Positions 27,601 to 36,173 are shown, counted from the stretch's first letter. The stretch: DNA of 64,000 nucleotides from VXYL01 sp965208525 (GCA_965208525.1 OZ242340.1:2108001-2172000), one strand, 5' to 3'. Numbers and translations are program-made. Notes: a model not told the origin generated them from the sequence alone.

Positions 27601-29145
27601 CATCGTGAAATCACCCTCGGCGAAGCGCCGTTGCGGCAAGCTGCGGAGATGCTGCAGTTCTATGGCCCCCGCTCCATCGGAGAGCTCGCAGCCCTGCTGC
27701 CGCTTGACGGTGCCGAGTCGCTCATCGACGCCATGTTGGCCGACGACACGCTGGTTGCCGGCAGGCTCATTGCGGAGCGTGACGAGACGGTTGTTTGCGA
27801 CGCCGAGAATCTGGAAACGCTGATTCGCTTTCAACGTGCGGCGCGGCGGCCCGCTTTTGAGCCGCGTCCAGTGTCGATGCTTGCACCGTTCCTGGCGCGG
27901 CGGCATGGGCTCTGCGGTGCCCTGGGGGACGGTGAGGAGGCCGTGCTCGACGCGGCTGACCGCCTGCGCGGCTACGCGGCCCCGGTGGCGTTCTGGAGCA
28001 CAGAAGCGTGGCGACCGCGCATCCATGGCGGCATTGTCGATGTGGATGCCTGCGCGGCGGACGGGCTTTGCTGGCGGGGCGTCGGCAACGAGACGGTCGC
28101 GCCGGGGTTCCACGGCGATGAGCTTCTGTTTGCAGAGGACACCCGCGCCGGCGACGACGAGCACACGCAAGTGACGGCACTGTTTCGGGACCCGCGAGCA
28201 CGCTACACCTTCCACCAACTGCTGGACGACTCCGGGGCCGACTCCGCGACATTCAACGCCGCGTTCTGGCAAGCGGTGTGGGCGGGGCGGATCGCTTCTG
28301 ACGGGCTGAGCCCCCTCATCGCCGGTCTGGTACGGCGGTTCGCGCTGGAGGACCCCTCAGCACGGGGGAGCGCGGAGAACGAGGACCGTTCGGTTCATGC
28401 GTCGGCTCCCGACGAGGGGAGGTCTCGAGTGACAGGCAGGTCTGCTTTCAGACGTGCCGGAATGCGCAGCCGGATGCGTGCCCGCGCCACGGCTATCGGC
28501 TGGCCCGGCACTTGGTATCAGGTGCAGCGGGGCGAGCCCAGCGACAACGCTCTCGATCAACTCGACGCCGCCCGCGAACGTGCCCGAGCCTTGCTCGACC
28601 GCTATGGCGTGCTCACCCGCGAACAGGCAAACCGCGAAGGCGGCGTGTTTGCGTGGCGCAGGGTGTTCCCTGCCCTGCGCTTGATGGAACTCGGCGGCGA
28701 GGTGGTGGCGGGGCTCTTTTTCGCGGGCTTGTCGGGTCCGCAGTTCGCGCTGCCGGCGGCGCTCAGACACTTGGAACGCCTGCAGATGGATAGTGCGACG
28801 TTCTGGATCAACGCCCTGGACCCCGTGAGCCCCAGCGGCTTAGGGCTTGCGGAACAAGGCTATCCGCAGCGGCGCGGATCGCATCACTTGGGCTATCTCG
28901 ACGGCAAGCTCGCGGTCGTTTCGGAGACGAACGCCCGCCGTCTGCAAATCCACCTCGAACCCGACGACCCGGGCCTCGATGCCCTGCTGCCGAATCTGGA
29001 TGCCCTGGCGCGCCACCGCCGCCGCCTTGCCATTGAAACCGTCAATGACACCCCGACCCGCCTCAGCCCCTACCTGCCGGCGCTGTCGCGCCACCTGACC
29101 GCCGTGTCAGACCACCGGGGCGTTTACTTCCAACCAAAGCACTAG
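24700..29145 (+). CDS. lhr: Lhr family ATP-dependent helicase
   Basis: Very large superfamily 2 helicase, 1481 residues from the GTG at 24700 (AGAGG upstream; a GTG at 24754 is the alternative). Motifs in order: APTGSGKT (Walker A, near residue 76), YISPLKALNNDI, TTPESLMLLL, DEIHAIADNRRG (DEIH box), IALSATV, FFTNSRRMAEK, ATSSLEMGIDIGD and QRIGRAGHR. These are followed by the Lhr winged-helix and beta-barrel domains (GTVSARKGAVFALYTSGGTI, ERYPFLGTQNW-like region) and a long C-terminal extension typical of Lhr-CTD. It is a 3'-5' DNA helicase, and Lhr is implicated in DNA repair. A basic low-complexity stretch (residues about 1225-1265) separates core and C-terminal domain. A composite repeat follows the stop. 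Confidence 0.9.
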   Translation: MRLLPAFRRHRLTGRVRVVPPYDRGVAVAEFCALPALDRFHPHIRDWFGERFGDPTDVQERSWPRIAGGEHLLITAPTGSGKTLTAFLWAIDAFASGSAEPGITRVLYISPLKALNNDIRRNLLAPIAELRDRFATRGDAFPSLRVQTRSGDTEQSERQRMLRRPPELLITTPESLMLLLTTVRGRHALSAVECVILDEIHAIADNRRGAALMACLERLVEVAGEFQRIALSATVRPLEAVAEYVGGRDENGRRRPVGVIESNATKNIAFRVRFPEEARMAADNGDPIWAPLSDSFRDIIDANRSTLFFTNSRRMAEKITLKLNEESAAPVAWAHHGSLAREIRTEVEARLKQGELKAIVATSSLEMGIDIGDLDEVVLIQSPPSIAASLQRIGRAGHRVGETSRGTLFPSHAHDFLEAAVIAGAVAERDIEPLKPLTRPLDVLAQLLVSATASETWEVDRLYRVLARSAPFAELAREHFDLVVEMLAGRYAGTRVRDLRPRLAYDRIAGTVSARKGAVFALYTSGGTIPDRGYFTLRHADTGASIGELDEEFVWEASVGDTFTLGTQNWRVQRITHNDVLVQTAPSNATAPPFWRAETFNRSHHFSARIGAFLGHANELLQQRREDEFTEQLTTGLAFDEVAAEELTGFLARQREVTECDLPHADHILVEHILSAPGGYQGPDREQQVVLHTFWGGRVNRPYALALEAALSERLPGVPDIHADNNAIAIQVKEMIDPGELLSLVTPANFESLLRASLESSGFFGARFRECAGRALLLTRRNFRHRMPLWVSRQQAKKLMSAVKPLSDFPILLETWRTCLNDEFDMAAATEIVARIHAGEVDWSVATVNVPSPFAANLAFGQVNRYMYADDTPEREAASGASSLSDELIRQAVFDAALRPTIDAEVVAEFEARAQRTKPGYVPSGEAELAEWAKERVAIPVAEWFEDTPVPEQVKRVVLADGRAWLVHREITLGEAPLRQAAEMLQFYGPRSIGELAALLPLDGAESLIDAMLADDTLVAGRLIAERDETVVCDAENLETLIRFQRAARRPAFEPRPVSMLAPFLARRHGLCGALGDGEEAVLDAADRLRGYAAPVAFWSTEAWRPRIHGGIVDVDACAADGLCWRGVGNETVAPGFHGDELLFAEDTRAGDDEHTQVTALFRDPRARYTFHQLLDDSGADSATFNAAFWQAVWAGRIASDGLSPLIAGLVRRFALEDPSARGSAENEDRSVHASAPDEGRSRVTGRSAFRRAGMRSRMRARATAIGWPGTWYQVQRGEPSDNALDQLDAARERARALLDRYGVLTREQANREGGVFAWRRVFPALRLMELGGEVVAGLFFAGLSGPQFALPAALRHLERLQMDSATFWINALDPVSPSGLGLAEQGYPQRRGSHHLGYLDGKLAVVSETNARRLQIHLEPDDPGLDALLPNLDALARHRRRLAIETVNDTPTRLSPYLPALSRHLTAVSDHRGVYFQPKH

Positions 29146-29177
29146 GACCGCGCGGGTCTGCTCTATCGGTGTTTTCT

Positions 29178-29412
29178 ACCCCGCCGAGGACGCGGAGCCG
29201 CTGACGCACAGGGAACATGGCGCCCGTATCCGCCTCCGCAAGGCTGCGGGAGGGCTTTTGGGGGGAGGGCATCTTGCCCTCCCACGCGCCGCAAGGCGCG
29301 TTCATGCCTGCAGTTCCGTCATCAGAGCCGCGCGCCTGGCGGCGCGTGCGAGGGCGAGACGCCCTCGCCCCCATGGCCCCGATTTCGAGCCAGATTGTCG
29401 AACATCAACGTG
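29178..29412. repeat. ~235-bp composite repeat, copy 2
   Basis: Collinear with 18800-19035: CGCCGAGGACGCGGAGCCGC, the near-identical hairpin element at 29260-29300, GCGAGGGCG-AGA-CGCCCTCGC at 29347-29367, then CCGATTTCGAGCCAGATTGT and CATCAACGTG. It fills almost the entire gap between Lhr and the convergent dUTPase gene, as copy 1 does between the SGNH hydrolase and a convergent gene. Confidence 0.75.
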
Positions 29413-29428
29413 TCGCGCAATTTGTTCC

Positions 29429-30094
29429 TTACGAGGTCGTCTCGGCCTCCGCTCGGGCCGCCGCATACCGTTCCGCCAACGCCCGCTGCAACTGCGCTAC
29501 AAAGTCGGGGGAGCGGCTGTCAAGTTCGCGCACGAGTTCGGCGAGGTGCTCGTTGTCTTCGCGGCCCTGCCAGGTCTTCAGGTATTCCCCTTTCTGATAG
29601 CCGTGGCGTTGGCGGAAGGCGTTGAGGGTGTTCTTGCCGACGTAGATTTCGTAGAGCTCGTCGAAAGTCAGGGGCAAGGCGTTCATCAGGTTCAGGAAGG
29701 CTTCAACGTCGAAGTCCTGCTCGGCGAGGCTAGCCTTTGCCATGGCCTCCACGGCCTCGTGGAAGTCGAGGCTTGCCGGCTGGTCGCAACCTTCGGCGAA
29801 CTGCGCTGCGAGGGCGTTGTCCACGGCGTCCTTGCGCATCAGTTCCGACAGCCCGAAATGCCAAATGTCGACGATCTCGAGGCGCACCTGATCGAGGTCG
29901 GCCTCTTGCCGCTTCCACCACTTCCAGCCGAAGTGATCGAGAAGCTCGGCGCACTCCACCCACACGGCGCGGTAGTAGGCGTGGCCTTGTTCGCGCCAGC
30001 GCGGATGCACGAGGACGTTGTGCTGCTCCTGCATCGCCGCCATCTCGGCAATGCGTCTTCCCATCTCCTCCTGTCGAGAGGGCACGTGGGTCAC
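29429..30094 (-). CDS. Dimeric (all-alpha) dUTP diphosphatase, dUTPase_2 family
   Basis: 221 residues, helical. AVWVECAELLDHFGWKWWKR is the E-x-x-E metal region of all-alpha NTP pyrophosphatases, followed by QVRLEIVDIWHF with the second acidic cluster. YVGKNTLNAFRQRHGYQKGE and LKTWQGREDNEHL match the conserved GKN-LN-FRQ-HGY-K-x-W-G-EDN signature of dimeric dUTPases (Leishmania/Campylobacter type). It would hydrolyse dUTP to dUMP, limiting uracil in DNA. The GTG start overlaps the upstream alcohol dehydrogenase stop (GTGA). It complements the RNR operon 10 kb away. Confidence 0.85.
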   Translation of the reverse strand: MTHVPSRQEEMGRRIAEMAAMQEQHNVLVHPRWREQGHAYYRAVWVECAELLDHFGWKWWKRQEADLDQVRLEIVDIWHFGLSELMRKDAVDNALAAQFAEGCDQPASLDFHEAVEAMAKASLAEQDFDVEAFLNLMNALPLTFDELYEIYVGKNTLNAFRQRHGYQKGEYLKTWQGREDNEHLAELVRELDSRSPDFVAQLQRALAERYAAARAEAETTS

Positions 30095-31035
30095 GGTGCG
30101 TGGGTGACGACGCCCTTGATGTAGCCGTCCACCTTGCCGGTGGTCACCTCCGTCATGAAGTCTGGGTATTCCGCGATGGGCACCACGTGGGTCACCAATG
30201 GCTCGAGGCGGATGATGCCCTTCTCTATGAGGCGAATGGCGGGCGGGAACGGATCGCGCACCTGCGCCCCGGGCGAGGAGTTGACGATGGTGATGCCCTT
30301 GCCGTGCCAGGTGCTGGGGTTGAAGCTGGCGCTGGTGCCCTTGATCCAGCCGAAGAGGTTGATGCGGCCGGCGCGGCGGACGATGTCGGTGGCGAGGTCG
30401 AGGCCAGACTGCGCGCCGCTCGTGTCCACCACCACGTCGATGCCGCGCCCGGCGAGATCGGCCTTTACATCTTCGAAGTCGGCAGATGCGACGTTGTGCG
30501 TCTCGGTGGCGCCGAGTTCGCCCGCGAGCTTGAGCCGCGCGTCATCGACGTCGAGGGCGATGAGCTGGTCGGCGCCGAAGCCGGCGAGGCCTTGCAACAT
30601 CATCAGCCCCATGAAGCCGCAGCCGACCATTGCCAGCCGCTCGCCGGCACGGAGGCCCGAGAGATCCATGCCGGTGACGACGCATGACACAGGTTCCACG
30701 ATCCAATGATGGTCGGGCAGGTCGGAGTCGGGGATCGGATAGACGCGACTTGCCGGCGCGTTGCGCAGCCGGGCGAAGCCGCCGCCAGCCACGCGCTGGC
30801 CGACATCGAAGCCGCGCACGCCCGCGCCCACCTGTGCCACATAGCCGATGCCCTCGTGGCCGGGTGGGGCGGCGTAGGCCGAGTCGCCGCCGGCGCGGAA
30901 CGTCTGCAAATCCCAGGAACAGATACCGCAGGCCGCCACCTCGATCTGCACCTCGCCCGGACCGGGGTCGCCCACGTCCACGTCCACGAGCTCGGCACCG
31001 CCGCCTTCGGTATAGCGGATGTTCGTCACCTTCAT
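30091..31035 (-). CDS. Zinc-type alcohol dehydrogenase family (MDR) oxidoreductase
   Basis: 314 residues of the medium-chain dehydrogenase/reductase fold. N-terminal GroES-like part: VQIEVAACGICSWDLQTF (catalytic Cys), PPGHEGIGYVAQVGAGVRGF (GHE motif), VEPVSCVVTGMD (second ligand region). Rossmann part: AMVGCGFMGLMMLQGLAGFG, IALDVDDARLKLAGELGATE, VVVDTSGAQSGLDLATD. The four-Cys structural zinc loop is absent, so it is a short member. Acidic DVDDAR after strand 2 favours NAD. It forms an overlapping operon with the dUTPase gene. A catabolic polyol or alcohol dehydrogenase is likely, substrate unknown. Confidence 0.87.
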   Translation of the reverse strand: MKVTNIRYTEGGGAELVDVDVGDPGPGEVQIEVAACGICSWDLQTFRAGGDSAYAAPPGHEGIGYVAQVGAGVRGFDVGQRVAGGGFARLRNAPASRVYPIPDSDLPDHHWIVEPVSCVVTGMDLSGLRAGERLAMVGCGFMGLMMLQGLAGFGADQLIALDVDDARLKLAGELGATETHNVASADFEDVKADLAGRGIDVVVDTSGAQSGLDLATDIVRRAGRINLFGWIKGTSASFNPSTWHGKGITIVNSSPGAQVRDPFPPAIRLIEKGIIRLEPLVTHVVPIAEYPDFMTEVTTGKVDGYIKGVVTHAP

Positions 31036-31218
31036 GTCGGATTCCCCTCAAGTGACCGGATCGACAATACTAATCCGACGCGGCTCGGTGATTGGTCTGG
31101 GCACGTGGGGCGTTGGGTCCTGGGCGCCCGCAACCACCGGGATTGAATTTCTTGCCGCGCGGCCCCAAATTGCACGTATTGGCCACCGTTGGCCACGTTA
31201 GAGAGGCCCCACCCTTCC

Positions 31219-33540
31219 ATGCAGAACCTGCCGTTGCTCCCTCTCAAGGATGTCGTGGTCTTCCCGGAGATCATCCAGGCGCTCGCCGTCGGGCGGGCGG
31301 CGTCGCTGGGTGCCGTGAAGTCTGCCATCGAGGCGAACCGGGAGATCGTCACCGTGCTGCAGAAGGACGCGCAGAAGGAGCAGCCGGCGCGCGATGACCT
31401 CTATGACATCGGCGTCGTCTCGCGCATCACCCGCGTGGAGAAGCGCGAGGGTGGCGCGCAGGTGATCGTGCAAGGCGTGCGCCGGGTGCGGCTGCACGGC
31501 CTCACGGAGCTATCCGACCACGTGGCGGTGACGGTCGAAGACTTGCCCGTGGTGACCATGCCCGAGGACGGCGAGGAACGCGCCCGCGCCCAAGCGTTGC
31601 AGCGCGCCAACCTCGAACTCGCGCACGAGATCGCCGCCGTGCTGTCGCCGCAGAACTCGGAGCAACTCTACGAGCAGACGGTCGGCGCCATCGACGACCC
31701 GGTGACGCAGATGTACCGCGTCGCCTCCATAGCCCGGCATCTTGAGAACGAACAGACACAAGCCATCCTCGGCCTCGACACCGCGCCAGCCTTGTTCGAG
31801 CGCATGAACGAGGTGCTGCGCCACGAGCTCAGCGTCACCCAGATGCAGCGCGACATTCAGTCGCAGGCACAGGAGGGCATGGAGCAGCAGCAGCGCGAAC
31901 ACATGCTGCGCCAGCAAAAGCGCGCCATCGAGCAAGCCCTCGGCGAAGACGATGGCGACGACGAGATCGGCGAACTCAAGGAGCAGCTCAAGAACGCCAA
32001 GCTGCCCGACGACGTGCGCAAGGAAGTGGATCGGGACTTGCGCCGCTTGCAGAAGATGTCCCCCAATGCAGCGGACTATCAGGTTTCGCGCAGCTATCTC
32101 GAACTCGTCGCGGAGCTGCCGTGGAACGTCGTCACCGAAGACACCTTGGACCTCAATCACGCCCAAGAGGTGCTTGACGAGGATCATTACGGGCTCGACG
32201 ACGTCAAGGAACGGATTCTCGAGTCGCTGGCGGTGCTGCAGCTCAACCCAGAGGCGAAGGCGTCCATCCTTTGCTTCGTGGGACCGCCCGGTGTCGGCAA
32301 GACCTCGCTCGGCCAGTCCATTGCCCGCGCCATGGGGCGCAAGTTCGAGCGCATGAGCCTGGGGGGCCTGCACGACGAAGCGGAACTGCGCGGACATCGC
32401 CGCACCTACGTTGGCGCCATGCCGGGCCGCATCCTGCAGGCGGTGCGCCGGGCCGGGGTGCGCAATCCCGTGCTGATGCTCGACGAACTTGACAAGCTCG
32501 GTCGCGACTTCCGCGGCGACCCGGCGGCGGCGCTGATGGAGATCTTGGACCCGGCGCAGAACAAGGAATTTCGTGACAACTACCTGAACCTGCCGTTTGA
32601 CCTGTCGAAGGTGTACTTCATCACCACCGCCAATGCCCTCGATGGCATTCCACGCCCGCTGCTCGACCGCATGGAGGTGCTGCAGCTCACTGGCTACAGC
32701 GAGATGGAGAAGCTCACCATCGCCCGGCGCTATCTGATTCCCCGCCAGCGTGACAACGCTGGGCTTGCCGGCGAGCAGATCGAGTTCACGGACGAGGCAC
32801 TGCGCCACATCGTCCGCCACCACACCCGGGAAGCAGGCGTGCGCGAGCTCGAACGCACCATCGGTCGCGTGGCGCGCAAGCGGGCGCGACAGATCGTTCA
32901 GGCGACGGGCACGGCCACGCAGATCGGTCAGGACGAGTTGATTGAACTCCTTGGCCCGGACCGCTTCAAGTCCGAGAAAGGGCGGGAGAACCTGGGCCGC
33001 GGCGTTGCGCCTGGGCTTGCCTGGACAGAGGCCGGCGGCGATGTGCTCTACGTCGAGGCTACGCTGACGCAAAAGGACGAGAAGGTCACCATCACCGGGC
33101 AACTCGGCGACGTGATGCGGGAATCGGTACAGGCGGCGCGCTCCTACATCTGGTCGGCGGCGGAGTCGCTCAACATCGACCGCAGCCGCATCGAGGAAAA
33201 CGGCATCCACGTGCACGTGCCCGCCGGCGCCGTGCCGAAGGACGGGCCCAGCGCCGGCATCACGATGGCGACTGCGCTCGCCTCGCTCTACAGCGACAAG
33301 GTGGTGCGCGACGATATCGCCATGACCGGGGAACTCACCCTTTCCGGTCTCGTGCTGCCGGTGGGCGGCATCCGCGAGAAGGTGCTGGCTGCCCATCGTT
33401 CCGGTATCCGCCACGTCATCCTGCCACGAGACAACGAATCCGAGTTCGCCAAGCTGCCGGACATCGTGAAGGAAGAGATGCAGGTCTCCCTGGTTGACCG
33501 GCTCGAGGACGCCGTGCGGATCGCGATTCCGGATTTGTAG
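31219..33540 (+). CDS. lon: ATP-dependent protease Lon
   Basis: 773 residues, close to the 784 of E. coli Lon. MQNLPLLPLKDVVVFPEIIQ begins the LON substrate-binding domain. The AAA+ module has GPPGVGKTSLGQSIA (Walker A near residue 354), then the RMSLGGLHDEAELRGHRRTY and LMLDELDKLGRDF region, and LDRMEVLQLTGYSEMEK. The protease domain has PKDGPSAGI with catalytic Ser678 and GGIREKVLAAH with Lys721, the E. coli numbering plus or minus one. It degrades damaged and regulatory proteins in the cytoplasm. The ATG at 31219 is preferred; a TTG ten codons earlier has no support. It stands alone. Confidence 0.96.
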   Translation: MQNLPLLPLKDVVVFPEIIQALAVGRAASLGAVKSAIEANREIVTVLQKDAQKEQPARDDLYDIGVVSRITRVEKREGGAQVIVQGVRRVRLHGLTELSDHVAVTVEDLPVVTMPEDGEERARAQALQRANLELAHEIAAVLSPQNSEQLYEQTVGAIDDPVTQMYRVASIARHLENEQTQAILGLDTAPALFERMNEVLRHELSVTQMQRDIQSQAQEGMEQQQREHMLRQQKRAIEQALGEDDGDDEIGELKEQLKNAKLPDDVRKEVDRDLRRLQKMSPNAADYQVSRSYLELVAELPWNVVTEDTLDLNHAQEVLDEDHYGLDDVKERILESLAVLQLNPEAKASILCFVGPPGVGKTSLGQSIARAMGRKFERMSLGGLHDEAELRGHRRTYVGAMPGRILQAVRRAGVRNPVLMLDELDKLGRDFRGDPAAALMEILDPAQNKEFRDNYLNLPFDLSKVYFITTANALDGIPRPLLDRMEVLQLTGYSEMEKLTIARRYLIPRQRDNAGLAGEQIEFTDEALRHIVRHHTREAGVRELERTIGRVARKRARQIVQATGTATQIGQDELIELLGPDRFKSEKGRENLGRGVAPGLAWTEAGGDVLYVEATLTQKDEKVTITGQLGDVMRESVQAARSYIWSAAESLNIDRSRIEENGIHVHVPAGAVPKDGPSAGITMATALASLYSDKVVRDDIAMTGELTLSGLVLPVGGIREKVLAAHRSGIRHVILPRDNESEFAKLPDIVKEEMQVSLVDRLEDAVRIAIPDL

Positions 33541-33905
33541 GGCCCCGAAGGAGCCGCTGCCCAGTCCCGGACAGGACGGGCCTTCGGAGGGAGGGCGCCG
33601 CGCCGACGCGCCCGAAGGGCGCGCCCCTAGCCCGTGTTTCTCACCAGCCCTCTACTGCGGACGACGATGCACTCGCTGTGGCTGCGCAAGTGCTCGCGCG
33701 TCCTGCGGACGCGTTCGCTCCAGCCGGCTCAACTAGTGCGCAGCTATGCTTTCGCCGTCTTCCGCCGTGCCTCCTGGCACGCGTGCGCCCGCAGCCACAG
33801 CGGCGCCTCGTCGCCCTCGCTACGAGGGCTGGTGAGAAATGCCGCTAGCGTGCCGCAGGTGCGCGTCCCATGTCACCAGCCAACGGAACGCGCCATACGG
33901 CGCGG
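33541..33905. other. Intergenic region with repeat fragments downstream of lon
   Basis: Contains a CGCGCC-GAA-GGGCGCG stem at about 33600-33625 within a GGGCCTTCGGAGGGAGGGCG context, a fragment also found at 49911-49925. The rest is GC-rich and holds no open frame with recognisable protein content. No intrinsic terminator for lon is seen. Confidence 0.4.
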
Positions 33906-34035
33906 TAGCAGTCTGTCGGACTTGGTCGCGATGCACCCGGCTGCCGGACAGGGCGACGCATGCGTCGCCCCTACAGGAAGGTGTCGGTCACGTCCCGGGC
34001 CGTAGGGGCGACGCATGCGTCGCCCTTCTTCGGGT
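33906..34035. repeat. Palindromic repeat unit (copy 2 of 3) with two GCATGC cores
   Basis: Same unit and orientation as 15519-15660: AGCAGTCTGTCGGACTTGG, core palindromes at 33950-33969 and 34005-34024, spacer CAGGAAGGTGTCGGTCACGT, end CTTCTTCGGG. It abuts the stop codon of the histidine kinase gene at 34041. Confidence 0.85.
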
Positions 34036-34040
34036 GGCCG

Positions 34041-35471
34041 TCACTTGGCCGCGTTTCCCAGCGGCAGGTCGAGTTCCATGGAAGCCCCGCCCAAGTCGCT
34101 GGTGCCGATGGCAAAGCGGCCTTGGTAGATGGACGTGAGTTCGGCGACGACCGCGAGGCCGATGCCGTGGCCGGGGACGGCGGTGTCGGCGCGCGCGCCG
34201 CGTTCGAGGACGCTCCTGCGTTCGGAGGGAGAGATGCCGGGGCCGTCGTCGTCGATGCGGATCTCGATCACATCGCCAACCGTCCGTGCCCGCACGCGCA
34301 CCCGCGAGCGGGCGTACTTGTAGGCGTTCTCCATCAGGTTGCCGAGAATCTCCATCAAGTCTCCTTCGTCGAGATGCACTTGCACCTCGGCTGCGTCGAT
34401 CGCGACGGCCATGCGCTTGTCCGGCCAGGCTCGATCAAGCGCTCGCGCCAAGCGGGTGGCGACGGGTGCCAGCGCGATGGCAGCGCCCGGGGCGCCCTGG
34501 CTGGCGGCGGCGCGGGAAAGCTGGTGCGAAACCGCGGCATCCATGCGACTTACCTGTTCGTCGAGTACGTCGCGGCTCGTCGGCCTTAGGTCGCGGAAGG
34601 CATTGCGGAGCACCGCGAGCGGCGTCTTGAGGCCATGCGCAAGGTCGTCCATTGCGCGACGATAGCGATCGCGACTCGCTCGTTCGTGTTCGACGAAGCG
34701 GTTCAGGTTGCGCGCCAGCGGCGCAAGCTCCGGCGGATAATCGTCGCCGATACCTTCGCTCGCCGCTTCGCTGGCGCGTTCGAGCCCGCGCACACGCTCG
34801 GCCATGATGCGCAGCGGGCGCAGCCCCCAGCGCAGGGCGGCAAGCTGGATCAGCGCGAACGCCAGCGCGACGGCGCCGAACGCGGCCGCCATCTGCGTGC
34901 GGAAGTCGCGCATCTGGCCGCCGAACTTGCCGCTCGAGTCGATGATCCACAGCGTCACTTGCATGTCGTCCAGCGATTCCCAGATCACGGTGTAGCCAAG
35001 AACGAGACGTTCTGCGTCGCCTTCGCTGGTGCCCGCCGCACTTGCGTGCGCCGGTTCGATCAATGCGAGCGCGGACTCGCCGGGCCCGGGCGTTGCCGGG
35101 ATGCGGTCCCAATCGAGCCCGGCAAGGCGCAGGTAGGGGGACTCCCACAGCAGCTCGCCGCCGAAGCTCTGCACGAAACCGTGCAGGCCTTCGTCCGGTC
35201 GGTTCAAGCGCGGGTCGGCGCGCGCGTCGAAGCGCAGGCGATCCGCCGTCTCCTCGGTGGCACCGGTCAAGAGCGCATGGGCCACGGTGCGCAACTCGTC
35301 GTGCGTGCGGTCCAGAAGCGCGCCTCGAAACTGCGCGTCAAGCAACCACCCCACCGCGCCCAGAAAGCCGCCGAGCACAAGCAGCGTCACGGCGGTGAGT
35401 CTGGCGTGCAGGCTCGGCCGACGTGGAGCGGCTCGGGCCGAGGCTGCGGAAGGAAGGAGCCGCATAGTCAT
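34041..35471 (-). CDS. PhoQ-like sensor histidine kinase
   Basis: 476 residues. TM1 (LTAVTLLVLGGFLGAVGWLL) and TM2 (MAAAFGAVALAFALIQLAAL) flank a periplasmic sensor domain of about 150 residues (ALLDRTHDELRTVAHALLTG... LGYTVIWESLDDMQVTLWII). A HAMP-like linker follows, then the H-box MDDLAHGLKTPLAVLRNAFR with the phospho-acceptor His. The ATPase domain has LMENAYKYARSRV (N box), DDDGPGISPSERR (G1) and GHGIGLAVV (G2). The domain order resembles PhoQ. It follows the response regulator gene by 24 bp and is expected to phosphorylate it. The stimulus cannot be inferred. Confidence 0.9.
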   Translation of the reverse strand: MTMRLLPSAASARAAPRRPSLHARLTAVTLLVLGGFLGAVGWLLDAQFRGALLDRTHDELRTVAHALLTGATEETADRLRFDARADPRLNRPDEGLHGFVQSFGGELLWESPYLRLAGLDWDRIPATPGPGESALALIEPAHASAAGTSEGDAERLVLGYTVIWESLDDMQVTLWIIDSSGKFGGQMRDFRTQMAAAFGAVALAFALIQLAALRWGLRPLRIMAERVRGLERASEAASEGIGDDYPPELAPLARNLNRFVEHERASRDRYRRAMDDLAHGLKTPLAVLRNAFRDLRPTSRDVLDEQVSRMDAAVSHQLSRAAASQGAPGAAIALAPVATRLARALDRAWPDKRMAVAIDAAEVQVHLDEGDLMEILGNLMENAYKYARSRVRVRARTVGDVIEIRIDDDGPGISPSERRSVLERGARADTAVPGHGIGLAVVAELTSIYQGRFAIGTSDLGGASMELDLPLGNAAK

Positions 35472-35495
35472 CTCGCCGGCGGCGGAAGGCCGCGC

Positions 35496-36173
35496 CTATT
35501 CGCGCGCCGCTTCGAAGCGGTAGCCTTGGCCGCGTACGGTGCGAATGGGCCGCGCTTTACCGTCCGGGTCAATCTTGCGGCGCAACCGGCCCACCAGCAC
35601 TTCGATCACGTTGCTGTCGCGGTCGTAGTCTTGGTCGTAGAGGCGTTCGGTGAGATCAGCGCGGGACAGCACCCGCCCGGCGTTGAGCATCAGGTATTCG
35701 AGCAGGCGATATTCGTAGGCGGTGAGTTCCACTTGGGCGCCACGCGCCGAGACGCTGCGGGTGCGGGTGTCGAGTTCGACGCCGCCGTGGCGCAGCGTCG
35801 GTGTGGCGTAGCCGGACGCCCGCCGCACCAGCGCGTTCATGCGGGCCAGAAGCTCCTCCATGTGGAACGGCTTGGTGAGGTAATCGTCGGCGCCGGCTTC
35901 AAGCCCCGCCACCTTGTCCTGCCAACCGCCGCGGGCGGTGAGTATCAGCACCGGCGTCGAAACTTCTTCGCGGCGCAGTGTGGCAATGAGTTCGATGCCG
36001 TCGAGCTTGGGGAGGCCCAGGTCCACGATCGCCACGTCGTATTCGTACTCGCGACCGTGGTAGAGCCCCTCCTCGCCGTCCGACGCCACATCCACGGCGT
36101 GCTGCTGGTCGCGCAGATACTTGTCGATCTGCGCTGCGAGCAGCATTTCGTCCTCGACCAGCAGCACCCGCAT
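35496..36173 (-). CDS. OmpR/PhoB-family response regulator, PhoP-like
   Basis: 225 residues. Receiver: MRVLLVEDEMLLAAQIDKYL (acidic pocket EDE), VAIVDLGLPKLDGIELI (phospho-acceptor Asp near residue 51), LILTARGG (Thr/Ala switch) and DYLTKPFHMEELLARM (Lys). The C-terminal winged helix has VELTAYEYRLLEYLMLNAGR, VLSRADLTERLYDQDYDRDS, VGRLRRKIDPDGKARPIRTV and RGQGYRFEA. GGGAG precedes the ATG. It controls transcription in response to the histidine kinase gene at 34041. The DRDSNVIEVLVGRLRRK recognition helix is the PhoP/QseB type. Confidence 0.93.
   Translation of the reverse strand: MRVLLVEDEMLLAAQIDKYLRDQQHAVDVASDGEEGLYHGREYEYDVAIVDLGLPKLDGIELIATLRREEVSTPVLILTARGGWQDKVAGLEAGADDYLTKPFHMEELLARMNALVRRASGYATPTLRHGGVELDTRTRSVSARGAQVELTAYEYRLLEYLMLNAGRVLSRADLTERLYDQDYDRDSNVIEVLVGRLRRKIDPDGKARPIRTVRGQGYRFEAARE

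Noticed and set aside
31510..33414. Long open frame antisense to lon (about 634 codons)
   Set aside because: Opposite a gene with full Lon motifs; no domain or ribosome binding site; high GC keeps antisense frames open.
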